Shown here piece after piece: positions 13,201 to 25,200 of a stretch of DNA of 64,000 bases. The notes under the pieces were generated by a model. That model made no database searches and was not told the origin of the DNA. It saw nothing but the letters and a program-made list of their open reading frames with translations. The translations under genes and the position numbers were made by a program. This DNA comes from Branchiostoma floridae (taxonomy: Eukaryota > Chordata > Leptocardii > Amphioxiformes > Branchiostomatidae): the NCBI RefSeq assembly GCF_000003815.2, contig NC_049997.1, positions 14,174,067-14,238,066 of the forward strand. Reading direction: 5' to 3'. How positions within the stretch are numbered: the first letter of the stretch is position 1; every line of letters starts with the position of its first letter.

Positions 13201-16200
13201 AAGCATAAGAGATATCTCCTGTGTGTATCTTGTAATATAACAGTATGTTACAAGAAAACAACCAAATCTTAAGATGATATTAATAGATTATTAAATGTTA
13301 CATAGCTGTTAATTACCTAACTTCCATTTCTTTCTCTTTATATAATTTAACATTCAATAGTAGTTGCCCGGATGATGATAAATTCATGTAAATGTATAGA
13401 TTTAGCATAAATAATGCTTTAGAAAAATTGCGTTGGAAAGAAAAGCAGCAGCTGTGTTGTGTAAGCAATGTTTCTTTACTTTAGGTACAACATTGAGAGC
13501 ATGACAGAAGATCAACAGTACAAGGCCAACTTGAGGGTTATCTTCAACACTGGGGATGGAGATGAAGAGTTCATCCTCCTGGACAACATCCTCCTTCCAG
13601 AAGCAGCACTTGATCCAGATGTTCCCTTTACGATTGAAGGTATGCTGTGCTGCATCTACATGTACAACATGTAATATTCACAGCTGCAATTCATATGATT
13701 CTATCAGATACTATAAGGCCACTTACACTAAAAAAAGGCTATTTCACTGAGGCCTCCTCGATACTGTTCAGAACATCAATCCATCTGAAGTGTGCATACA
13801 TGACATTGTACAAAATGTACCTTGGGGATTACAGATGCTACATTTAGTAGGTCTTTTTCAATTCAGCATATTTTAAATATGGTCATTATAGGGCACCTTC
13901 CGGGCTTGAGAGAGCTGATGTAGAGTCATTTGGTATACGAATCAAATTTCTTACATTAGGAGTGGCAAAAAATATATGATCATTCTATGTTATATTTACA
14001 GATCTGTATAAATGGGATGATGAATTTTATAGTAATTGTATAATGAGTCATGAATTTTTGAATAATATACCTGTCCATCAGACACTTATTGTAGAGAAAT
14101 TACTTTTATTGAGTACTGGAAACAACTTTTTGACCATACTTAAGTAGTTATTTTCAGGCTGTATACATTAGAATAGCCATTATCAATCTGAAAATAATAA
14201 TATTACATTGACCAAACAAATTGCTTCTGTGAAATGTTATATGAGAAAAACCTTTTTAATGTTTTCAGGTGTTTCTGCACATCCAATGGCTTTCTATCCT
14301 CTAAGCACACAACTGGGTGGAATGGATGTAACAAAGACTGCAGACAATGCCGTCCTCCAAGGAACAACCTCCGGTACAGGACTCAACAACGAAGACGGTG
14401 GGTCTCAGACCCTACAAGTGACTGCAGACTCTCCAGCATACGTAGACTTCCCAAACGATGGCAACCTGGAGTCAAGATCTTCCATAACCATACTCGCAGC
14501 CATTCGTCCGAGTACGCTTGACCAGTCTGCACCAATCTTTGACTACACAGGAGGCAGTGTGGGTCCTGATGTCCACGGTTTGTACCTCTGGCTTTCACCA
14601 AATGGGACTCTGAGTGCAAACCTCAAGATGCAGACCCTGGCTGGCGTACAAGATGTGATGTTTCAGTCGGAAGAAAACGCAGTGACGGCGGGAGAATGGA
14701 ACTTTGTCGGCATCTCCTACGACAATGTCACCGCAAGAGGATACCTGTGGGTGGACGGTGAAGTTGTCGGGGAGGTACGACACCAGCCGGGATTGCTCGC
14801 AACGGACACTAATGCGAGGGCAGGGTACGCGGAAGACGCTGATGGGAACAGTTATGCCTTCAGTGGGAACCTGGCCTGTGTACAAGTCTGGAACATTTCC
14901 CTGACTGGTCAACAAGTAGGAGAAGCCATGAACTTCTGTCCATACTCTGGATCTTTCTCTATAACAGGTGAGTTGAAATTGTATGTTTAGGTGGAGTATT
15001 TTCCCTGGAAGACATTTTTAAAGTCAATTTTTTGCCAAATTATTGCATTGCAGGAACCAGTCCTTTCTGGAAACAAGCCTACATGTATAACGTGTAAAAA
15101 AAGTTCTTATACAATCTTCTTTTAAATCTGAAGCCCTGTTTTATTCTATATTTATGGTTCATAAAACAGTTAGTGCATATTCTGATCTTTTTCTGATTAT
15201 TTTTTTCAGCCTGGCCAGAGACAGTTGCAAAGTTCCTCCAGTCTGTCCACTATGATCCTGCGGTAACTGGACCAATCACTGACACCATGACCAAGGCTGT
15301 GTTCCGCCATTACGACATGTACAACTACCTGCAGCAGGATGAGTGTGACACTGCATCCCTTACTGCAACGGTCTGCCCTGACCTGTCCTTGAAACAAGAC
15401 GACACAGTATTCCTCCAGCCGGCTGACCAATGCCTTGGAGTCCACGGCTGCATCAAGCTGGACTATGCAGTGAAATCTTACTCCTTTGACCTATCATTTT
15501 CTCTTGACCCCAACACCTTCACTGTATTATACAGTTTTGGTGGGCAACAGTTCAGTGCAGATCTCTTTGAAGTGGCCAATGGAGAAGTACAAACCCAGCG
15601 CATCAGTAGCAGTATTGAACTGAAATGGACTGCCCGTCCCCTGGTGTTTGGTGAACTCATCAGTGTGAACCTTGACCTCCACTTTGCCACAGACAACCAC
15701 CTGGTTGTCCACAGTATTCTGAAGAATGTCAGCCTACCCAACAAGGCTATCGAGCAGTCTGATGCATCAACATTTGCAAATGTCCTGTCAAAGGTAAAGA
15801 ATTTCCCAGCATCCTTAGCTGAGGCGGAGTATCTTTCGTTCACTGGGTCGCAGCTTGGAATAGATGCAGCAATTCTTCGACAACCAAGTTTGTGGGAGGA
15901 GGAACTGACGATGCCAACCTTTACTGCTGGTAGTAACTGCATCTTGAAAACTGTGGCAGAGAATGTTGCTGAGTTGTCCAACAATATGGTCTCATGTGTG
16001 GCTCTGGAACACTGCGTGGGGATCCAATGTCAAGCAAGTGTTGACCTGAAAGTCGTTCAACCCGTCTTCCTGGTCTCGCTGAAGATCAACCCCTGCTTGC
16101 CGGACGTTGGCACGACAATCAGGTTTGAAAACGAGCAGCGCTACCTGAATTTCAGCTCTACGTATGACGTTTCGGAGGGACCTCTGGAGACCCTTGACTT

Positions 16201-19200
16201 TGGAGACCACATCAAGCTGCAGTACAGTGTTCTACGTGGGCCTGACCAGACCTTTGTCACAACTTTGAACCTATTGATGTGTGTGAACAACATCTGTGCT
16301 GTGAACGTCCCCATCTTGGATGAGCTCAGCATCCCCAGGCCTCCCTACTGCACTCGCAGGCGAAGGGATCTCCAAGCCTCAGAGGAAGCCATGACGTTGG
16401 TGAAAACTCCAAAATTCGTCCCCCTTATGATCCACACCTTGGGAAATGGGCTAGAGGTTCAGGCAAAGGAGTGCAAGCACACACTTCATGTGAACTATGA
16501 CCCAAAAGCTCCAGAGTGTCCAGGTCTACCCCAGATGTGGCATCACCACAAGAAGTGCCTGCCGTACAGAAACTGTCGTGGTGTCTCCTGCTGTGTCCAC
16601 CTGGATGCTGACCACTCAGACCTCATGAGCCACGTCAGCCTGGACACGGACATGTGTGGCCGACACCTGACCATTCGGGTTGGCAACTGGTCATTCACCG
16701 AGACCATTCCAAAGGCACACAAGAGGTTCTCGCAAAAAGCGAAAATTGGAGAAGCTGTGCAAGTCTTCTACGCTGCCATGAACCCCGATGGTCAGAGAGT
16801 TGTGGTGGATTTCAAACTGCACGTATGTGACCACGAAGCAGACGAACAACACTGCCACAAAGTAGTAATCCTAAAGAATGCCGTCATTCCCCTGTTTGCT
16901 TGTAGAGAAGAGAAACTGATTGGTGACACAGCCAGAGCCTCTTCTCTTCGATACAAAGGAAAGGCAGCAAAACGAATCCCAGACCCAACGACAGCAGTCC
17001 AGATGGTTGAGCCAGCCGGCAAGTTCAAGGCCTTAGCAGCCTACAGGAAGCAACAAGAAGCTATAAAAATGCACCACAGCCTGGTAAAGAGGTCTACTAC
17101 CGCAACTAACCCTGTCATGAACATGACGTTCTTGGACATCAGAAAGACGTTGGACTTAAACAACATCGACCCAATCCTCGCATTCAACCTTCTTAAGAGC
17201 ATGAAGGAACTGCTTGCAGACCTTGTGAATGAAGCTATTGACCTGCTGTTGAGCAAGAGTGTGGAAGACATCTTTTCTTCCTTTGATATCACCTTGAGAG
17301 GCTCGTTTGACTTCCCAAAGAAGACCATCGTGTTTTTCGAGTACCGCTGGAATGTCCTAGTTGGTGGTCTTGTGCCAATGCAATTTGGTAAGTGTTTGCG
17401 CTAGTCTTTTATTCCATACCATTTCTGTTTCTGTGAAAATTTTCTGTTTATGTTTTTGATGACTTTTGTTCTTCCTTTGGTGATTTATCATCAGCTGAAA
17501 TAAATTCTTCTAATGCTATGTACATTGCCAGTTGTTAGAATTAATGAACTTTTTGCATGGCAATTCTGTCTGTATCTGTATCTATATAGCCGGTATAACC
17601 GCCATTCGGCGTAACACACCAGCTTCGCAGGCACGCGGTGCGGCAGCAGCTGGTTATATTACACTGAACGATCCGTCACACCTAACTTTTGCACATCTAT
17701 CTGCAAGCGTTCGTTAAAACTATCCAGAGAAGATGCCCCTACTGTACTTGGTGATAACAAATTCCAATCTACGATAGTTCTGGGAAAATACGAATTTTTG
17801 AACACATCAATCCTAGCTTGGAAACTCTGGTACTTGAAGTCATGGCTGTTTCTTGTTCTTTTTTGAGCTGGTATTAGATACTTATCAGTCGGTACGTCCA
17901 CCAGCTTATTGGTCATTTTGTACATTATGCAATTGTACATCTATACAAAGTATGACAACAACATCCATCAAACAACAATGCAGAATACCTAGCTAATCTA
18001 GCCTACATTTTAACCCTTAAACTACCAGAGTCTCAGCCCTATAAAATTCTATCAGTGTTCGGGTTGGCCGCTGACTGCCAAAAAGAAACTCTCAAACATG
18101 GCCGACATCCCTAACTTCCGGGGTTTGTGCACTACATGCGCGTAAAGCTGCTACTCCAAAATTCACAATGTAAGACAGAGTTGGATGTGAGACTGTAAAG
18201 TAAAATTAAAAAGGCAAATCAGCCAGATGTTTTTAGTTCTACATTCATCTTAATTTGTTTTCTCTTCTACCTGCAGGGTTTGGTGCAGATGGGTATTATG
18301 GGATGGACTGCTTTGTGGCTGCCAAGGTTATGACCATGACACTCCAAGGTAATGCTAAAATGACTTTAACCTTTTTGTAAAAGTCTTTCAAAGGAAGATA
18401 ATAAGACAAAGGAGAAACAAGACTGTAATTGAGTTTTTCATCCTTTTTTCAAGGGTTTGGGAATAAAGTTTTACTTTTTTCGTCCTCAATCTATACCCAA
18501 CATCAATTCCGGTTCTTTGAATTTCCATTTCTTGTTATCCTTTATCCACAGGGTAATCTATGTTTTCTTTTGAAAACGGGATATTTAGGGATATCAATGG
18601 ACAGTGATTTCAAATTGCAATACAAAAAAGTCTACAATTTACATTCACTAGGTACCCTGTTTTCAAAAACAATGGAGATTTAGGTTACACAGCGGATAAA
18701 GGTGAATTAGTGTTAATGATAGTTGATAATTAAAAGACATTTTTTCTGCTCTTCAGGTGGTGTGACCCCCTATGTTGGGATCACAGTGTGGGGGGAGATG
18801 GGGGTTGGTGCCATCATGTACGCAAAGCTACGTCTGGAGGGAGACATCATGCAAACTCGCTTCCCAACCGTGGCGGAGATCATATTCAGCAAGTTCCCAT
18901 TTGACATTGGGTATGATTCAATAGCTTACCACTATTCAATTTTGCAACATATTGTAGTAGCTATAGAGCTCTTAAAGTCTTTTTCGTTTTTGAAAGATAA
19001 AAAAAAGTGTGATCCCAATTTTATTCTCTTTTCATCTGGTTGGTATACAGAATGTGTTTTTTTCAGGACCTGTATTGAAAGGGGACTTCATGTACATTTA
19101 TTGAAAATGTTTTAGCACAATCTTCTATAATATCATGACGAAGTTCATAAGCGATGATGTACATGTACATGTATTCCAAACAGTCAACATTTGCAGAATT

Positions 19201-22200
19201 TTTATTACAGCAAACCTTTAATCCACAGAATGTGATTAACTTAGTGTAGGGAAATAGCAAACAAATATTGATTTCTATTCCAGGCTGACACTGGATGTTG
19301 AGCTGATCCCTCTGGAGTTGCGTCTGAAGGCCCTGGTCACAGTTGAGGTCTCGATCCCGCTGATCGGAACCATTAAAGAGACCCTGTTTGAAGCCTTACT
19401 GTGGCAATTCACAACCCAGACTATCACTGAACGCATCCTGGACCTCAGTACAAAAGAGGAAGATGAGTCGCCACCACAGATAGAACCACCTGTTGGCGTA
19501 AGTGTTATGATCATGGATTATATTCATTTTCATTAAAGGAAAAGTGATGAGTGAAAAGTTCTTAAGCCATGTTCTTATACTGCTGAAGAAAGAAAGAGAT
19601 GTTCTGTTGCTTCTAATTTATATCATTTAGAACAGCTTTGGGTTTTCTATGCATGACATTTAAACAGTTGATAGTCACCAATCTGAAATTATAGGAAAAC
19701 ATAGAGTTATCAAAAATTTGTAATGACATCAACAGTTGTGACGGAAAACAGGCAGCACTATCATTCTGGCAGTCTAATTCTGGAAAAATTTTGAATAAAG
19801 AAAAATTGAAAGTATTTCCTAATTCAAAAGTTCTAAAGACAATCTATTTTGCCCCCCCCCCCCAATGACCTGGAGGTAAGGTAACTAGGTATAGGTAGTA
19901 GGTTAAAAGACAACATTATCTGCTACCAATGATGCAGAATACCTGTAAGTGAATGTTTTGATTTACATACAATGTATAACTCTAAGGCTACTGGAACTTT
20001 ACATTTAGCTAAAATGCAGTACCAGTACTACCATAGATTACATGGAAATTTGCTATGCTATTTCAGGGAGGCTCTTCAACGGGACAATGTGTCGTGGAGC
20101 AGATACCTGGCTTGGACTACACGGAGCCAGCGTTTGAGATAGAGGTCGCCGCCAACGACGACAGGTCACCCGCCAACCTGTTCTACAGTGTGGGGACGTC
20201 ACCAGGGGAGTCTGACGTTGTTGAAAAGGAGACATTGGGAGGATCTGTCACTCAAATCAAACAGGTGGGTGCTGACGAAATGCAATTTGCCAATTATCTA
20301 AATTTTTAGAATATACATGTATTGAGTATTTACTGTGGGGACTTACTTTTTGTAGTAAATGGAGTTTTCACAGTGTTTGAAGTCCATGTTTGAAAGAATT
20401 TTGTAGTAACTTTGGAAATGGTGGACAGGTTACCATGAAAACTGTTGATTAAAACCACAGCCAACATTTCAAGAATCAGTAGTTTCATCAGGTAATTGGT
20501 AAGTCCTACAGTTAGGAAGATAGGGTTCTATTTCAACACAGCTTTAAGATAATAGTCTTAAAGCTGCTGCTGCTGCTGATTGTAAACCTTAGATTTAGAA
20601 CATAGGAAAACCATATGATTAATATGCATTTGCTAAGCCAGACATGTACAGCCATGTAAATTGTTCATTTATTCTATTTACTAAATAGATAAATAAACAC
20701 TATATACTAAGATCTTAGTTTATAACTATGGAATGAAGTTTTATTAAATGATTTCTTTGCCATTAATGCATTTGTTCTGGCAAAATTGTGCTTTATCATA
20801 ACCATATCCAACATTTTTGCTGATTGTTGAATTAATCTAGGACTTGGTGTATGGTGTTCCACTTCACTTCATCGTCCATGCCTGTAACACTGGTGGTCAG
20901 TGCTCTCAGGCCACCTGTAGTCTGCCCACCTACGACAACACTCCAACTACAGGCAAGATTGAAGTGGACTACTTCTCCACAAGGTACTGAAAACACCACT
21001 TGTTTAGTTCTGTTAAGCTGGCACCACTTTGAACCACCTTTCGACAAGTTTGTAGATTGCCAAGATTTATAATTGCTAGCTGGATTAAGTATGTATTTTG
21101 CACAAAAATCTGCTCCATCAGTGAATTGCATACAATATGTACATTGGCCGATTCCCGAAAACCATTGTTGTGGTTGAGAAGACGCTGGCTATATGACTGC
21201 CAAAATGTCCCTTTGAGCTTGTAGAATTGTTGAGTGAGCTATTTTGTTATTGACAAAGGTGACACAACCTATTGTTGCTTCATTGTATTTCAATTTCAGC
21301 TTTTAAAAAACTTTTCATGTGGTTAATTTTTGTTCTTAATAATATACTGTCCTAAGTTTCTAGAGAATGTTCAGTGCAAGCCTTGGTGCAAGTCAGAGAA
21401 TGTGTCAAATTTAATTTGTGATGCAACTATGATGTCATCAGGATGATATTCAGGTATTGAAAAATCTTAACAAAAATATAAAATGTATGTGATACAATAC
21501 ATCTTTCAGGTGTCACGTTAACTCTTATCTCTTTCTTTTTCATATTATTAATCATTCTACAGTGATCCGACCAAGTTGAGTGCGGCTGTGAAGTTGCACG
21601 ATGATTCAGCGCTGACTGGTCAGAGATGGGCGTTGGGCTATGGTCAGGGAGTCTGGGGGGACCAGATAGGAGAGTGGAGATCCTTCACCATCAAAAAGAG
21701 CACCACAAGCTCTAGTGGTCGGTTCAAGTCTTTTAATTTCTAATTATTTCAGACAGTGTAACAATGCTTGGTGTGCAATTAGGCCACACTGATTTGATTA
21801 TACATTGTATGGATGACATCTCTGCATATTAATTATGCATCAATTTTTTTTCCGTTTTCAAAAAAAAGAAAGGTTGACGTGACCATACTGTAAATTGACT
21901 ACAAAGAAGTTGCAAAGGGAGCAACCATTTGCAAATTGATGTTCAATATATGATTGCAAAATATATAGGAAAAGGGATACTTAGTAGTACACACAACGTA
22001 TTATACAATGCCTCTTATTCTATTGTGAAATGTACTGATTTTGTTGCAAACTTACCAGATAATTGTGTATTTTTGGCCCAGAATGTTCACGATCAAGTCT
22101 ACTAACGTCAAAGAATTAGTAACTATTAGAATTTACTGTTTGTAATACCATTTGGTAACAATGTCAATCATTACGGTATCACAAAATGTGAATATGTCTA

Positions 22201-25200
22201 AGTGTTCTTTACCCTTAATATGAATAGAGATTGTTTATTCAGAATGACCATTCTTTGTAGGCTTGGCTGCCTTCACCGCTCCAAGGGAAGGTCGTCTTGG
22301 AGTGGATGCCTTCAAGGTCATGGCCGGTAAGGACGCAAACAATGTACCTTACACTCCTGAGAGGTGTGCCACTGAGTGTCTGAAGTACACCGACGTGATC
22401 TGTAAGAGCTTCAACTTCGACTACGATGAGTCCAAAACCTGTGAGCTGTTGGGAGAGATTGAAGCTGTGGGACAGAAGGGTGGAGCACAAGTGCAAATTG
22501 TAAGTAAAACAGTCCCTATAATTCAATTTATGATAACAAGACGTAACTTGGTACTGACTATTTCCTCATATTCTAAAGATTTATACATCATTTCTGTAGA
22601 CAAAGTAAAGCTGTTACCAGTAAGCTTTCCATCGGTCTTCTAATCCTTGTCAAGTTGAACTGACCCAAAGTCCTGAATGGAAGTGTGACATCAGAAATAG
22701 GTCAATGGTGCCTGGCAGTTTGTAACGGCCCCCATCTTGGTTTAAGGGATGGTCAATAGCCTCTGATGTATGTGTACATGGCATCTTTCATTCCTCTTAG
22801 AAGGTAATCTTGTGCAATGTCAAGGTTTATTTTTTAACAATTTAATATGCTTTAATTTGTTTTCCCAGTCTGGCCGGTTCCACTTCTATGAGAGGTTGGG
22901 TGTTGGCCACACTGCCGCCCTCTCTCTGGATGGTCTGGAGCTGATTCACAATCAGCTGTACTTCTTCAACGTAGAGGCAGACAACAGTTTGGAATACCTT
23001 GGGCAGATTGCATCAAGGGTATGCACTATTTACACAAAGTCTTACATAACTGCATTACGATATTGTGATCTTTCAATGTTGAAGCTAGACATCATAAATT
23101 ACATTGATTATTTTTCATGAAAATCTGAATACAGTTAAATCGTAATTTCCAACATTAGAAAAAAACAATCCACTGCTTCTGTGATGTCATGTTATGTACA
23201 TGTATATATCTTAAATGTAGCTTAAGTGTCTCAGTGAACAGTAGGTCATAATTCATAAGTTGCAGAATGTAGACTATGGCACCTTCCTTCACAATGACAT
23301 CTAATAACAAAGAACTGATGAACTTTCAAGTAATGAAAAGTTGATTGTGCTATTAAGCAGTTTTGTGAGTTGTTTTAAGTCATTTCTGAAGGAAATGTTT
23401 ACTGCTTCAGGGAATCCTGGCAGACTTCACCCCACCAGATCCTGGATTTGCAGGAGACGTTCTCAGTGATGAGACTTCCTACGAGGCTTGTCACGACAAG
23501 GTGGTGGGAAAATGGCACCAGAACAGATGTGAGACGTCTACATCACGACTCCCCAATCACAGGTAATTTCTTTATCATTGACATGGTTTACTTCCATTTG
23601 ATAGATATCTTACAGTATTGTCATTTATCTTGTTAGGTTGCTGATAATATCCAAAAGGTACAATCATCTTTAAGACTTTTATCCAGCCAATGTTTCAGCA
23701 ACTGTGACACTTAGACATGTATTCGAAGCTGGTGTGTTACGCCCAAGGGCAGTTATACTGGGTATATAGATACAGAATGATACAGATATTCTTTCTGCAC
23801 TTGTACTGCAATACTTTCAGCAAAGATTTGAATCCAATCATCATCATTGCCATCATGATCATCATTATCAAAATGTGGGTTGCTATGTACCAAGTAATCT
23901 TAGTCACTAAATAGCTATAGCAATGCTTGCAGCTAGATGTGCAAAGGTTAGGTTGCCTGCAAAGCTGTGTTGTCTGATGTCGAAGGCTGGTTATACTGGC
24001 AATACATAGATACAGAATGCAATGTTCTTACCAAACACTGTACATTGTATAGCTAGCTAATGTTTGGATTGCTTCATGACAGGATTATTCAGGATGGACC
24101 AACGTCCAGGACTATATCCAATGGTATGAAGCATCAGGTTGGAGGGTACTACACCAGGGCCAACACTTTCATCTCAAGTAAGTTCCTTCATCTGTATTCT
24201 TCTATGGTCATTGCCCATAAAGGGTAAAATACATTTGTTTTCATATTGTGATATATACAAGGTATTTATGTCTTATAATATAATGGTATATCCAGTAACA
24301 GTCAGTCGGTAAAAATTGACATAAAGACGGAGACACAGCCAACATTTTAAACTTGTACAAACAAAGGTCCCTTTCAAGATGATTCGATTTTCAATTCCAT
24401 GCATATCATATCATGCATGAAAGTGGTATCATTGACTTAGTGTACAGAGTCTTTGTTTTCAGTGTGTCTGCCTCTTATGTTGCCTCTTATGTATGTTGGT
24501 GTGTGTCCGTAGTCATTTGAATGTAAGTAGAGTGGCAAGAGCTGAATGAGAAGATGTTGTCATCACAAAGATCAGATGTATGGCAGGAATCAGAGTTCAG
24601 AGGTGGTAGATTTCCACTATTCTCATTACTATAAACTTGATGATATCAAAGTCTGAATGACATTCTCTCCCCCTCTCAATTGCAGTAAGCTTTGATGGAA
24701 TCCATGACGATGAGACCGGGATCTACGGCTACTCCTGGTGCGCAGGAGTGGAGTACTGTGACTGTATGATCCACCCACACCACGACCCACATGACCACCT
24801 GTATGACAGCTCAGAGTGGACGCACACTGGAACCATCTACCCGATTCCACCTGCACCCACTGTGGTCAATGGCATTCTGCCTGGTACGACAGACAATTAT
24901 GTCATTTGTGCACTCTATTTGTGATATTTCCTTCTATATCTTCCTTCCTTCCTTCCTCTCTTCCATCCTTGCTCTCATCCATACGTCACTCCGTCCTTCC
25001 TTTCTTTCTTCTTTCCCTCCTCCCATCCATACGTCACTCCATCATTTTTCCTTTCTTCCTTCCTACCTTGCATCCCTCCTTCCTTCCTTTATTCCTGTAT
25101 CCATAATTTATTTTTTTTCCATTCACTCATTTTCATTCCATTACCAATACACTCGTTTCTTTCATTATTTGTCACACACATAAAAAAAAAAATCATTTAA

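Larger units (their letters stand above)
417..17000 (+). other. Array of nine Cys-rich repeat units (unit 1 partial)
   Basis: Units: 1 (exon 1), 2 (exons 2-5), 3 (6-7), 4 (8-10), 5 (11-14), 6 (15-17), then 7-9 all inside exon 19, with the LamG-like exon 18 between 6 and 7. Shared layout: helical opening, a C..C.G..CC..D(F/L)(D/K)LK knot, an FDPC strand, a (F/Y)...WG turn, a YxI...Y.L.f strand pair and usually a closing C with Pro. Unit borders are phase 1. Internal introns recur at phase 0 after DLK and at phase 2 before the YxI strand. I do not recognise this repeat as a named family; by intron phase it has multiplied by exon-unit duplication. Confidence 0.75.

Noticed and set aside
18277-20066. 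A break into two genes after exon 22 (change from Cys-rich/beta region to FN3-like modules).
   Set aside because: The phases continue (0 to 0), there is no stop codon, poly-A context or new signal peptide, and the linker KEEDESPPQIEPP reads through.
24530-24660. Region before exon 30 considered as a further exon.
   Set aside because: No open frame with matching acceptor and donor. Exons 29 and 30 share a split Ile codon.
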